Shown: positions 16,398 through 24,808 of the stretch, piece by piece
Position numbering within the stretch: the stretch's first letter is position 1
Layout: each line of letters starts with the position of its first letter
Assembly: GCF_013294115.1 (NCBI RefSeq)
Contig: NZ_JABSNP010000003.1
Location: forward strand, 186,001 to 250,000
Source of the DNA: Hymenobacter caeli
GTDB taxonomy: Bacteria; Bacteroidota; Bacteroidia; Cytophagales; Hymenobacteraceae
DNA: 64,000 bases
Reading direction: 5' to 3'
Program-made: the position numbers and the translations under genes
The notes under the pieces: generated by a model
What the model saw: the letters and a program-made list of their open reading frames with translations, nothing else
Told to the model about the DNA's origin: nothing
Databases searched by the model: none

Positions 16398-17216
16398 ATG
16401 TCGCGCATCACCAAAACCCTGCGGGCCCTGGGCCGCCTGGCCCGTAACCCCTGGCTGCTGAACAGCGTGCTGGCCGCCGATACCGCCGCCTGGCAGCGGC
16501 AGGCCCTGGCCCACGCCGCCCGCTGGGGCGTGGGGCCCCTGGGCCTGCCCGTGGTGCCGCTGCGCCACTTTCTGCCCCCCGGCGGGGCAGACACCGTGGC
16601 CCCCTTCGCCTTCCAGGACGGCGGCTCGCTGCCCACCGACCTGGCCCTGCTGCGCGGCCTGGCCCGGCAGCGCCCCGGCTGCCGCTACTTTGAAATCGGG
16701 ACCTGGCGGGGCGAAAGTGCGGCCAACGTGGCCGCCGTAGCCGCGTCGGTCCACACCCTCAACCTCTCGGCCACCGAGATGCGGGCTTTGGGCTTGCCAG
16801 ATGAGTACATCGACTCGCACGGGTTTTTCTCGAAAGATTGGCCCAACGTGACGCACCTGCACGGCAACTCCGCAACCTTCGATTTCGCCGGCCTGGGCCG
16901 GCTATTTGACTTGATTTTCATCGACGGCGACCACCACCACGACGCCGTACGCCGCGACACGGCCCGCGTGTTCGCGCACCTCGTGGGCCCCGCAACCGTG
17001 GTGGTGTGGCACGACGCCAGCCGCCAGCCCGGGGCCCCGCGCTGGGAAGTACTGGCCGGCCTGCTCGCCGGCCTGCCCGTCGCCGTCGCCGGGCACCTGT
17101 ATCAGGTAAGTCATTCGCTGTGCGCTATTTACAGTCCGCACCCGCTGCCCGCTGCCCCGCCCAACCCCTGGACCCCACCGCTGGCCCACCGCGTAACAGT
17201 GGAGCTGCCGCAATAG
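16398..17216 (+). CDS. Class I SAM-dependent methyltransferase
   Basis: 272 residues from the ATG at 16398. Motif I, the SAM-binding loop, is YFEIGTWRGESAANVAAVAA. The acidic motif and catalytic region read FDLIFIDGDHHHDAVRRDTA, and VVVWHDAS follows, matching the Methyltransf_24 type found in sugar, antibiotic or cell-envelope tailoring. No membrane segments. Placed directly after the radical SAM gene on the same strand but separated by a repeat element, so co-transcription is possible yet unproven. Substrate unknown. Confidence 0.82.
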   Translation: MSRITKTLRALGRLARNPWLLNSVLAADTAAWQRQALAHAARWGVGPLGLPVVPLRHFLPPGGADTVAPFAFQDGGSLPTDLALLRGLARQRPGCRYFEIGTWRGESAANVAAVAASVHTLNLSATEMRALGLPDEYIDSHGFFSKDWPNVTHLHGNSATFDFAGLGRLFDLIFIDGDHHHDAVRRDTARVFAHLVGPATVVVWHDASRQPGAPRWEVLAGLLAGLPVAVAGHLYQVSHSLCAIYSPHPLPAAPPNPWTPPLAHRVTVELPQ

Positions 17217-17226
17217 CGCATTGCTG

Positions 17227-17347
17227 GAGCGAGTGCGATGTAGCGCGAACTTTGTAGTTCGCGGCTCTGAACAGTCGCCCAACGATGAACCGGCAGGACG
17301 AAGCGAGAGCCGCGAACTACAAAGTTCGCGCTACATCGCACTCGCTC
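17227..17347. repeat. Palindromic repeat family R1, copy c (perfect 42-bp arms)
   Basis: The arm at 17227-17268 and the arm at 17306-17347 are perfect reverse complements over 42 bp, separated by a 37-nt spacer containing ACCGGCAGGACGAAGCG. Each arm also contains the self-complementary CGCGAACTTTGTAGTTCGCG. This is the best-preserved copy, probably the most recently formed. It lies between two convergent genes. Confidence 0.92.
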
Positions 17348-17366
17348 TGAAACGACTTTGGGGCCC

Positions 17367-18401
17367 CTACTGCGGGCGGGGCAGCCACTGCACCACCGCA
17401 TCGGGCAGGCCCGGGGCGAAGGTGGGGCCCCCAGGGCCGGGCACCAGTAAGTCGGGGCCCGCGGTGCGGTAGGTGCGCACGGCGGGGCTGCGCAGGGCCC
17501 CGCGCAAGCTGGCGGCGGCCGCGGCGCTGCTGGTTCCGCTGCCGCCGTACAGGCCCAGCACGGGCAGCTTTTGGCGGGCCAGGGCGCGGTAGGCGTCGCG
17601 GCTGGCGGCAGCGGCGGGCGCGTTTTGCACAATGAAGAACGCCATGCTGGGGCCCCAAGGGGCGGCCAGGGCCAGCGCCGCGGCGTCGGCGCGGGGGCCG
17701 GTGGCCCAAATGCCGAGGTTGGCGGTATCCACGCCGGCGGTGTTGCGCAGCAGGCGGCGGGCAGCCCGCAGCTGGGCCGCCGCGGTGGCGGGGCCGGCCG
17801 AGTCGGCGGCGGGCAGCAGCAGCACCGCCAGGCCTTCGCGGGCCAGGGCGTCGGCCCAGGTGGCGGCCGAGGGGCCCGTAACGGCATCGGGCAGCAGGGC
17901 CAGGCCGGGGCCCACCGTCTGCACGTCGGCCGGGGCAAACAGCCAGGCCGAGCCCTGGGCCTGCGGCACTTCTTCTACGCGGTACGCGGTGGGCGTGGGC
18001 GGGCCGCGCCGCACCAGCAATACGGCGGCCCGTGCCGAATCGAGGCGCAGCGTGCCGCGCCAGAAGTCGCCGTCGAGCGCCAGGGCCAGCACTTCGCCGG
18101 GGCGGCCGGGGCGCACGAGGCGCAGCTGCCCGTTCAGAAACGCCACGGTGTCGGCCACGAAGCGCAGCGCCGGGGCCCCGGTCAGCTCGGCGGTGTAGTG
18201 GCCGGGGGCGGGGTGGCGCAGCTCCAGGGCCACGGGCAGGGCCAGCCCGGCTAGCTGCGCCGTGCCCGCGTAGTGGCCCACCGGCGGCGGGGGCGGGGCG
18301 GCGCGGTCGGCGGCGGGCTGGCAGGCGGGCAGCCACGGCGCGGCGGCCAGCAGCGCCAGCCACCGGGCCCCCCGCCGGGCGCGGGCATACAAGCGTGTCA
18401 A
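17367..18401 (-). CDS. Lipoprotein with alpha/beta-hydrolase-like fold lacking a catalytic triad
   Basis: About 344 residues. A lipoprotein signal (RWLALLAAAPWLPACQPAA) is followed by an N-terminal beta domain (GHYAGTAQLAGLALPVALEL) like that preceding S33/S9-type hydrolases, and a C-terminal alpha/beta region. Where active enzymes have G-x-S-x-G, this protein reads LGIWATGPRADAAAL. The positions expected for Asp (LPVLGLYGGSGTSS) and His also lack them. It may be an inactive, binding-type relative. The start is uncertain: TACTTTTG at 18420-18427 (minus strand) looks like a -7 element, so the in-frame TTG at 18422 and GTG at 18416 are unlikely; I use the TTG at 18401. Confidence 0.6.
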   Translation of the reverse strand: MTRLYARARRGARWLALLAAAPWLPACQPAADRAAPPPPPVGHYAGTAQLAGLALPVALELRHPAPGHYTAELTGAPALRFVADTVAFLNGQLRLVRPGRPGEVLALALDGDFWRGTLRLDSARAAVLLVRRGPPTPTAYRVEEVPQAQGSAWLFAPADVQTVGPGLALLPDAVTGPSAATWADALAREGLAVLLLPAADSAGPATAAAQLRAARRLLRNTAGVDTANLGIWATGPRADAAALALAAPWGPSMAFFIVQNAPAAAASRDAYRALARQKLPVLGLYGGSGTSSAAAAASLRGALRSPAVRTYRTAGPDLLVPGPGGPTFAPGLPDAVVQWLPRPQ

Positions 18402-18473
18402 GGAAGATTCAGGCACGGCCAAAAGTAGGCACGGACCGCCGAGAGGCCCGGTCCGGCGCGGGGGGGCGCCGCG

Positions 18474-19019
18474 TCAGCGGCCGGCCAGGCCCTTGCGCAT
18501 AATCAGGTCGGTTTGCAGGTCTTGCCCCAGCTGGAAGGGGTGCTGCCCGATTTGGCGGAAGCCGAAGCGCTGGTAAAAGGCCCGGGCCCGGTCGTTTTTC
18601 TCCCACACGCCCAGTACCACGGCCGAATGGTGCAGCTGTTCGGCCAGGGCCAGCACGGCGCGCATCAGGGCCGCGCCCAGGCCGGTGCCCAGCCAGTCTT
18701 CGGCCACGTAAAGGCGTTCGATTTCGAGGCGGCCGGTGGGGTCCTGGCCGTCGGGCAGGCCCAGGGCCGAGGGCTCGCGCAGCTTGGCGTAGCCCACCAG
18801 GGCCCCCTGCACGTGGGCCAGCAGAAAGGTGTTGGCGGGGTCTTGCAACTCGGCCAACTGCAACTCAGGGCCAAAGTTTGCGGCCAGGTAGGCGGCCATG
18901 TCGGCGGGCGTGTTGGTGGCGGCAAACGTGTCGTGGAACGTTTGGCGGCCCAGCTCGGCCAGCTGGGCGGCGGTGGCGGCGTTGGCTTTGGCCAGGGCAA
19001 TGCGGAGGGGAGAAGACAT
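18474..19019 (-). CDS. GNAT-family N-acetyltransferase
   Basis: 181 residues from the ATG at 19019. The GNAT fold is clear: an N-terminal segment with TFHDTFAATNTPADMAAYL, the beta4 strand ending LEIERLYVAEDWLGTGLGAAL (acetyl-CoA pyrophosphate loop, here W-L-G-T-G-L-G-A) and VLGVWEKNDRARAFYQRFGF. These enzymes move an acetyl group from acetyl-CoA to an amine; the pattern is close to the spermidine/protein acetyltransferase group. Substrate unknown. An upstream in-frame extension to 19334 overlaps another gene and is not used. Confidence 0.9.
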   Translation of the reverse strand: MSSPLRIALAKANAATAAQLAELGRQTFHDTFAATNTPADMAAYLAANFGPELQLAELQDPANTFLLAHVQGALVGYAKLREPSALGLPDGQDPTGRLEIERLYVAEDWLGTGLGAALMRAVLALAEQLHHSAVVLGVWEKNDRARAFYQRFGFRQIGQHPFQLGQDLQTDLIMRKGLAGR

Positions 19020-19068
19020 AAGGCGGGCAAAGGTCGGGCCCGGCGGCCAAATGCCCCGCCCCGGGGCT

Positions 19069-19341
19069 TCAGAGGATGGTTTCCTTGGCGGGCCCGTCTT
19101 CGAGGCGGCCGCCGCGCAGCAGCCGCCGGCCGTAGCGCACCAGCAGGCCGGCCCCCACCAAGCCCAGCAGGTACAGCAGCACCAGGCCCACCTCCAGGCT
19201 GCCTTCGATGCCCTCGCGCGACCATGCGTAGGCGGCAATGCCGAGCCGGATGAGCTGGCCCAGCCCCAGCAGCAGGCCCGTCCACAGAAACATCCAACCC
19301 AACAAGCGGCGCGTGGCCGGCGACAGCATGACATTGGCCAT
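19069..19341 (-). CDS. Small inner-membrane protein
   Basis: 90 residues with two hydrophobic stretches (LLGWMFLWTGLLLGLGQLI and VGLVLLYLLGLVGAGLLVRY) and a short charged tail. It sits about 50 nt upstream of the GNAT gene on the same strand, so the two may form one transcript. No family is recognised. Confidence 0.6.
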   Translation of the reverse strand: MANVMLSPATRRLLGWMFLWTGLLLGLGQLIRLGIAAYAWSREGIEGSLEVGLVLLYLLGLVGAGLLVRYGRRLLRGGRLEDGPAKETIL

Positions 19342-19392
19342 AGGCTGTTACATACGCCGCCCGGCCGGGGCGGGTTCTTTGCCGGGCCGGGC

Positions 19393-19422
19393 TTGCCAAT
19401 TGCCCGCCCCGCCGTACTTTTG
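19393..19422 (+). promoter_or_regulatory. Bacteroidota housekeeping promoter of tRNA-Gly
   Basis: TTG (19393-19395), exactly 19 nt, then TACTTTTG (19415-19422): a full match to the -33/-7 consensus TTG-N19-TAnnTTTG. Transcription should start about 9 nt before the tRNA's first base. This is the cleanest promoter in the window and supports the phylum assignment. Confidence 0.85.
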
Positions 19423-19437
19423 CCCCAGCCAACCCCC

Positions 19438-19510
19438 GCGAGAGTAGCTCAGTTGGTAGAGCATCAGCTTCCCAAGCTGAGGGTCGCGAGTTCGAACCTC
19501 GTTTCTCGCT
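19438..19510 (+). tRNA. tRNA-Gly (anticodon CCC)
   Basis: A 73-nt cloverleaf. The acceptor stem GCGAGAG pairs with TTCTCGC plus discriminator T (one G-T pair); the D-arm contains GCTCAGTTGGTAGAGC. The anticodon stem is TCAGC/GCTGA with loop TTCCCAA giving anticodon CCC; the T-arm has GTTCGAAC. The 3' CCA is not encoded. It reads GGG codons. Confidence 0.95.
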
Positions 19511-19518
19511 CATTGCTT

Positions 19519-19556
19519 AACAGCCCCGCAGATGCAAATCTGCGGGGCTGTTTTGC
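19519..19556 (+). terminator. Terminator of tRNA-Gly
   Basis: A 15-bp stem starting AACAGCCCCGCAGAT, a GCAA tetraloop, its complement, then TTTTGCTTTT. It lies directly after the tRNA. Confidence 0.85.
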
Positions 19557-19638
19557 TTTTGGCGCATACGGTAGGGCATACTTTATAAGTGTCCTTTTGA
19601 ACCCGGTATCCAGGCCCTGCCCCTCTGTGAGCGAACTT

Positions 19639-20253
19639 TTACCAGGTGGCTGGGGGTGCCGTTTCGATCTGGAGAAGCCCCGCGAGAAGGGCTTGCGCCG
19701 CCTCGTCCAGGGCCGCTCTGACTCGTTTTTCCAACTCAAGGCTCGGGTACGAGCTGTTCGGGTACCAAATGCCAGCGAACCCCCTGCTCAGCCGGTAGTG
19801 CCGTTCGCTCAGGGCTTGCGTGGCGTACCCGGACCGCACCCACAGGTTGAGTTCGCCCGGCGATAGGCGGGAATCCGACGGGCTGGAAAAGCTGTAGGGT
19901 TCGCCAAACCCCGACAATTCAACCCGGTAGCGGCCCGCGCGCGCTTCGACCCGGAACCGACACCAGAGCAGCGCGCTTGGGCCGGGTTTTCCGTTGGGCC
20001 GGCGCACTTGCAGTTGGGTGTAGCCGCTGCCCAGCAGCAGGTGGCGCGTGGAATCGTCGAGCTGCACGGCTTGGTGCGCGTCGTCGAAGGTGAGGACGGC
20101 CCATTCGCGGGCGCGGGCGTACAGGTCCGCCGCCGAGCGGCCCGGCACCGGCACCACCTGTTGGTAGCGCAGCGTATCGGGCAAGAGCGCTTGTGCCCGC
20201 CCGGCCCGCGGACAGCCACCGATTAACAGCAAGAGGACGAAGGCGTATTTCAT
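19639..20253 (-). CDS. Secreted DUF4468-type protein
   Basis: 204 residues from the ATG at 20253, opening a signal peptide (MKYAFVLLLLIGGCPRAGRAQ). The region LRYQQVVPVPGRSAADLYAR, then WAVLTFDDAHQAVQLDDS and LLGSGYTQLQV, matches the TBP-like DUF4468 fold found in many Bacteroidota periplasmic proteins. Function unknown. A Cys inside the signal region (IGGC) could instead make it a lipoprotein. Convergent with the tRNA. Confidence 0.72.
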   Translation of the reverse strand: MKYAFVLLLLIGGCPRAGRAQALLPDTLRYQQVVPVPGRSAADLYARAREWAVLTFDDAHQAVQLDDSTRHLLLGSGYTQLQVRRPNGKPGPSALLWCRFRVEARAGRYRVELSGFGEPYSFSSPSDSRLSPGELNLWVRSGYATQALSERHYRLSRGFAGIWYPNSSYPSLELEKRVRAALDEAAQALLAGLLQIETAPPATW

Positions 20254-20484
20254 GGCCCAAAATACAGCCTCGGCGCAAACCGTGCTGCACGCGTAACGCG
20301 CGCTCCCCACGGAAGCTGGCCCCAAAACCGGCGACGAATAACCGGCCACTGCTAAGAAGCCGTTGGAGTTAATAAAATGGCCTTACTCCTCAGCTAACTC
20401 AAGCAGCTTCTTAACCCTTCTATGTCTTAACCCGGTTTTCGCTGGGCGGCGAGGGCGCGTGGCAAGCGGGGCGGGGCCCACCGG

Positions 20485-20799
20485 CTACCGGGCGGGCTGC
20501 AGCTCCAGCGACTCGGCCAGCAGCTCGGCCAGGGCCTCGTCGGGCATCATTTCCAGCGGGGCAAACCGGTCCTGGTGGAAATTGGCCTCGGGGTAGCCGG
20601 GGGCCACGCCCTGGTTGTCGATTTCGGCCAGCGTGAGGCCCCAGGCCGCGCCCACGGCGTACAGCTCGCGCACGTGGTAGGTGGGGCCCGACCGGGGCAC
20701 GCGGATGTGGGGGTTTTGGGCCAGCAGCACGCTGAAATCGTCGTTCACGCACACCACGGCTTGGCCTTCGTGGAATTTGGGGGGCTTCATGGCAGGCAT
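20485..20799 (-). CDS. Conserved small hypothetical protein
   Basis: 104 residues, acidic, no membrane segment or signal. The layout KFHEGQAVVCVNDDFSVLL, GPTYHVRELYAVG, LTLAEIDNQGV and EANFHQDRFAPLE resembles a widespread small beta-rich family ('VVCVDD...G..Y.VR...L.EI.N......F...RF.PL') that occurs in phages and chromosomes; this comparison is from memory. The alternative start is the ATG at 20790. A possible -7 element (GAACTTTG, minus strand, 20816-20823) lies just upstream. Confidence 0.6.
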   Translation of the reverse strand: MPAMKPPKFHEGQAVVCVNDDFSVLLAQNPHIRVPRSGPTYHVRELYAVGAAWGLTLAEIDNQGVAPGYPEANFHQDRFAPLEMMPDEALAELLAESLELQPAR

Positions 20800-20953
20800 T
20801 TGTTGTGTACGACAACAAAGTTCGGAACTTCGTGCCAGTATTGGGACACTTGGCCGGGGCGGGCGCGTACACGAATGGCGGCCCGGCCGGTTAACGGAAA
20901 AACAACCGGCGGGCCGTGCCCGCGCTGCTCTTCACCAACCCCCGACGTTGCCC

Positions 20954-23605
20954 ATGGCCGATTTTGCCGCTGCTGCCCCGGTCTTTTCCGCCGACGTACT
21001 GGCGGATTTTCCGCTCGATGGCCTGTTGGCCGGCCTGTTCGACGCCGCGCCGACCGGCCTTGCCCTGTGCAAGCCCGTGCGGGGGGCGGGCGGCGAAATC
21101 GTGGAGTTCGCCTTCGCTCTCCTCAACGGGGCGGCGCAGCGCCGGCTGGGGCTGCCGGCCCGCCCAACCCCCGCCGCCCGCGGACTGGGGCCCGGCACCG
21201 CGCCCGGCGGGGCGTTTGAGCTGTGCCGCGACGTGTTCGAGGCGGGGCAGCCGGGGGCGCGCGAATTCCGCTCCCCGCCCGCCGGCCCCGCCGGCCCCAA
21301 TCCCTACCACTGCCTGGCCGCCCGCCGGGTGGGGCAGGGGCTACTGGTGAGCTTCGCCGGCCCCGAAGCCGACCCGCGCCCGCCCGCTGAACCGACCCGA
21401 AGCGAAGCCGACGCCCGCGAGCAGGCCGCCCGCGCCGCGGGCGAGCGCAACCAGCTCCGGGAACTCATCGACCAGGCCCCGGTGGCCATCGGGCTGTTCG
21501 AGGGGCCCGAGCTGCGCGTTACGGCCGCCAACCGGGCCCTGGCCGCCCTGTGGGACTACACCCCGGCCCAGGTGCTGGGCCGCCCCCTGCTCGAAGCCGT
21601 GCCCGAGCTGCGCGGGCAGGGCTTCGACGACTTGCTGCGCCGGGTGCTGGAAACCCGGGTGCCGTTCGTGGGCAACGAGGTGCCGGCCCGGCTGCGGCGC
21701 GACGGCCGGCTCACGACCACGTACTACAACTTCGTGTACCAGCCCTTGTACGCGGCCGACGGGTCGGTGCTGGGCGTGGTTAACGTGGCCATGGAGGTAA
21801 CCGAGCAGGTGCGGGCCCGCCAGCTGGTGGAAGAAAAGGAGCAGCAGACCAACCAGCTCAACGAGGAGCTGGCCGCCACCAACGAAGAGCTGCAAGCCGC
21901 CAACGAGGAGCTGGCCGCCGCCAACGAAGAGCTGCAAGCCGCCAACGAGGAAGTGCGGGCCAACAACGTCGAGCTGTTTCATACCCAGCAGGCCCTGCGC
22001 GAGCTGAACCAGCAGCTCGAGGCCCGCGTGGCCGACCGCACCGCCCAGCTGCAGGCGGCCCGGGCCGAAGCCGAGCACCAGCGGGCCCGCCTGCACCGCC
22101 TGTTCATGCAGGCCCCGGCCGCCGTCTGCATCCTCGACGGGCCCGAACTGGTGTTTGAGCTGGTGAACCCCGGCTACCGGGCCCTGTTTCCGGGCCGCCG
22201 CCTGGCCGGCCGCCCCCTGCTGCACGCCCTGCCCGAGCTGGCCGGCCAGTCCGTGTGGCACACCCTGCGCCGGGTGTACGCCACCGGCGAAACCCACCAG
22301 GAAGCCGCCATCCGCGTGCCGGTGGCCCGGCACGAGGGCGGGCCCCTGGAAGATTTTTACCTCGACTACATCCAGCAGGCCCGCTACGACGAGCAGGGCC
22401 GCGTCGACGGGGTGCTGGTGTTTGCCTTCGACGTGACGGCGCAGGTGCGGGCCCGCCAGGCCAGCGAGGCCAGCGCCCGGCAGCTGCGGGTCATTACCGA
22501 CGCGCTGCCGGTGCTCATCGGCTACCTCGACCAGCAGCAGCGGTTCCAGTTCGCGAACCGCGCCTACGAGGCCTGGTTCGACCAGAAGCCGGCGGACCTG
22601 CTCGGCCGCCCCCTGGCGGAAATCGCCACCGACGGGCGCTACGAAAGCGTGCGGGGCTACCTGGAGCGGGCCCTGGCCGGCGAGCACACCGAGTTCGACG
22701 CCCAGATGACGTTTTCCGCCGGCGCCGTCCGGCACCTGCGCACCGCCTACCTGCCCGACGTGCAGGACGGCCGCGTGGCGGGGTGTTTCACCCTGGCCAC
22801 CGACGTGACCGACCAGGTAGTGGCCCGCGAGCAGGTGCAGCGCCTGAACCAGGAGCTGGCCGCCACCAACCAGGAGCTGCAGGCCGGCAACCAGGAGCTG
22901 GGGGCCGCCAACCGCCAGCTCCAGCGCATCAACCAGGACCTCGACAACTTCGTGTACGCCGCCAGCCACGACCTCAAGCAGCCCGTCAACAACCTGACGG
23001 GGCTGTTTGAGGAGTTGCGCCGCGCCGCGCCGGCCGCCGCGGGCTCCGACGCGGCCCTGCTGCTGGACCTCATCGACGGCACCCTGCGCCAGCTCACGCT
23101 CACCATCAACGACCTGGCCGACGTGGGCCAGGTGCAGCAGGGGGCCAACCCGGCCGAGGCCGTGCCGCTGGCCGAGCTGGCCGAAGAAGTGCTGGCCACC
23201 CTGCACCCCCAGGTGCTGGCCGCCCGCGCCCGCGTCACCACCGATTTCAGCGCCCGGCCCACCGTGTCGTACCCCCGGGCCCACCTGCGCATCGTCCTGC
23301 TCAACCTGCTCGGCAACGCCCTCAAGTACGCCGACCCCGCCCGGCCCGCCCGCGTCCGCCTCTCGCTGTGGGTGCAGGACGGGGCCCCGGTGCTGCTGGT
23401 GGAAGACAACGGCCTGGGCTTCGACGTGCGGCGCCACCAGGGCGAGCTGTTCCAGCTTTTCCGCCGCTTCCACACCCACACCGAGGGCACCGGCGTGGGC
23501 CTCTACCTCGTCAACCGCATCGTGCAGGGCCACGGCGGCCGCCTCGAGGTGGAAAGCGAGGTGGGCGAGGGCACCACGTTCCGGGTGTACCTGGGGGGGC
23601 AGTAG
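20954..23605 (+). CDS. Multi-PAS sensor histidine kinase
   Basis: 883 residues from the ATG at 20954 (MADFAAAAPVFSADVLADF). It has no clear membrane segment, so it is probably cytosolic. About four PAS-like domains occur, including IDQAPVAIGLFEGPELRVTA, APAAVCILDGPELVFEL and ALPVLIGYLDQQQRFQFANR. Between the second and third is a coiled coil of the NEELQAANEEL type (residues ~300-350). The kinase core at the end has the H-box ASHDLKQPVNNLTG, N-box LLNLLGNALKYA, G1 VEDNGLGFD and G2 GTGVGLYLVNRIV. Input signal unknown. No response regulator is adjacent; the neighbours are CheB and CheB/CheR-PAS proteins. Confidence 0.92.
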   Translation: MADFAAAAPVFSADVLADFPLDGLLAGLFDAAPTGLALCKPVRGAGGEIVEFAFALLNGAAQRRLGLPARPTPAARGLGPGTAPGGAFELCRDVFEAGQPGAREFRSPPAGPAGPNPYHCLAARRVGQGLLVSFAGPEADPRPPAEPTRSEADAREQAARAAGERNQLRELIDQAPVAIGLFEGPELRVTAANRALAALWDYTPAQVLGRPLLEAVPELRGQGFDDLLRRVLETRVPFVGNEVPARLRRDGRLTTTYYNFVYQPLYAADGSVLGVVNVAMEVTEQVRARQLVEEKEQQTNQLNEELAATNEELQAANEELAAANEELQAANEEVRANNVELFHTQQALRELNQQLEARVADRTAQLQAARAEAEHQRARLHRLFMQAPAAVCILDGPELVFELVNPGYRALFPGRRLAGRPLLHALPELAGQSVWHTLRRVYATGETHQEAAIRVPVARHEGGPLEDFYLDYIQQARYDEQGRVDGVLVFAFDVTAQVRARQASEASARQLRVITDALPVLIGYLDQQQRFQFANRAYEAWFDQKPADLLGRPLAEIATDGRYESVRGYLERALAGEHTEFDAQMTFSAGAVRHLRTAYLPDVQDGRVAGCFTLATDVTDQVVAREQVQRLNQELAATNQELQAGNQELGAANRQLQRINQDLDNFVYAASHDLKQPVNNLTGLFEELRRAAPAAAGSDAALLLDLIDGTLRQLTLTINDLADVGQVQQGANPAEAVPLAELAEEVLATLHPQVLAARARVTTDFSARPTVSYPRAHLRIVLLNLLGNALKYADPARPARVRLSLWVQDGAPVLLVEDNGLGFDVRRHQGELFQLFRRFHTHTEGTGVGLYLVNRIVQGHGGRLEVESEVGEGTTFRVYLGGQ

Positions 23606-23631
23606 GCGCGGGGCCGGCCGGGGCGGCGGCC

Positions 23632-24648
23632 CTACGCGGCTTCGGGGGCGTCTTCCTGGGCGTCTTCCTGGCCGTCGAGCAGGTATTCGCGGATGCGGTT
23701 GATGTGCACCTTCAGGTCTTCGAGGCGCTCGTCCTGCCGGGCCGTCTGGTAGCGGTCGTCGTGCGCGGCGAGGCTGGCCAGCAGGTGCCGGCGCTCTTCC
23801 ATCATGCGCAGGGCCACCCACATGGTTTCCTCCATGCTGCGCCGCGAGCTGGCCAGCAGCGCGTCGGCGGTGTAGGCGTGGCCCGTGTGGCAGCGGAAGC
23901 GCGGCACCCGGCCGTGGGTCACCTTCCAGAGGTTGCCGCCGCAGTCGGGGCAGGTGTGGGGCACCAGGTGCCCGAGTTTGCTGGCTTGGTTGGTAGCTCC
24001 CACGACGCGCTCGGCAATGGCCGCTTCTATTTTTAAATCGGGTGGAATGTCCAGCTGGTTGGCCGGCGCGGCGCAGGCGGGGCCCACCAGCTCCACGAGC
24101 AGGGCCCCCATGCCCGCAATGGGCATCACGTAGTCGACGGCCACGTGGCGCAGGGCGCTTTCGGGCATGCTGGGAAACTCGGCCTCGGCGGGGTCCTGCA
24201 CCACGGCCGTGCCCCCGCAGCGCTTCACAAACTCCAGGCCGGCGGTGCCGTCGTGCAGCATGCCGGTGAGCACCACCCCAATCGTGTGCGAGTCGAAGGC
24301 CACGGCCGCCGCCCGGAACAGGGCATCGGCGGCGGGGCGGTAGCTGTTTTCGAGCGGGCCCTTGGTCACCAGCACCTGGTCGTCCTTCACCAGCAGGTGG
24401 CGGTCGGGCGGGGCCAGGTAGAGGTGGCCGGCCAGCAGCGGGGCCCCGTGGCCGGCCACCTGGCAGTGCAAGGCGGTGCGGGCGGCCAGCCGGGCCACGA
24501 TGCCCTCGGCGTCGGCGTCGGGCGAAAGGTGCTGCACCACGAGCACGGCGGCGGGCAGCGCGGCGGGCAGCTGGGCCACCAGCCGCGCGAGGGCCGGCAT
24601 GCCGCCGGCCGAAGTACCGATAACGATGAGGTGCGAGGGAGCGGCCAC
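23632..24648 (-). CDS. CheB-type protein-glutamate methylesterase (no receiver domain)
   Basis: About 338 residues from the GTG at 24648. The start is uncertain: no ATG is available and a TTG lies at 24768, but the catalytic domain begins here. The triad of CheB_methylest is visible: Ser in IVIGTSAGGMPAL, His in VVQHLSPDADAEG and Asp in TGMLHDGTAG. The first domain is followed by a C-terminal extension with a zinc-ribbon-like HTCPDCGGNLWK, FRCHTGHAYT pattern and a helical tail, as seen in stand-alone CheB proteins. It would demethylate receptor glutamates or act on an unknown partner. It is divergent from the CheB-CheR-PAS gene at 24809; no chemoreceptors or flagellar genes are present, so a non-motility signalling role is likely. 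Confidence 0.88.
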   Translation of the reverse strand: MAAPSHLIVIGTSAGGMPALARLVAQLPAALPAAVLVVQHLSPDADAEGIVARLAARTALHCQVAGHGAPLLAGHLYLAPPDRHLLVKDDQVLVTKGPLENSYRPAADALFRAAAVAFDSHTIGVVLTGMLHDGTAGLEFVKRCGGTAVVQDPAEAEFPSMPESALRHVAVDYVMPIAGMGALLVELVGPACAAPANQLDIPPDLKIEAAIAERVVGATNQASKLGHLVPHTCPDCGGNLWKVTHGRVPRFRCHTGHAYTADALLASSRRSMEETMWVALRMMEERRHLLASLAAHDDRYQTARQDERLEDLKVHINRIREYLLDGQEDAQEDAPEAA

Positions 24649-24808
24649 GGGGAAGGAGAAATAAATGAAACGGTACCCGCGGCTGCCCCCGATGGGTAAA
24701 TCAAACCAGCCGGAGATACGTACAGCTGGTCGGTTTGGTGGCCGTTTCTTTGCAAATTTGTGGGCCAATCCCGCCAGTTTTTGCGGTTGGGCTTACTTTA
24801 TTGCCCCC

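Noticed and set aside
21859..21960. DNA tandem repeat as a mobile or CRISPR feature
   Set aside because: It encodes a regular coiled-coil heptad pattern, which explains the repetition.
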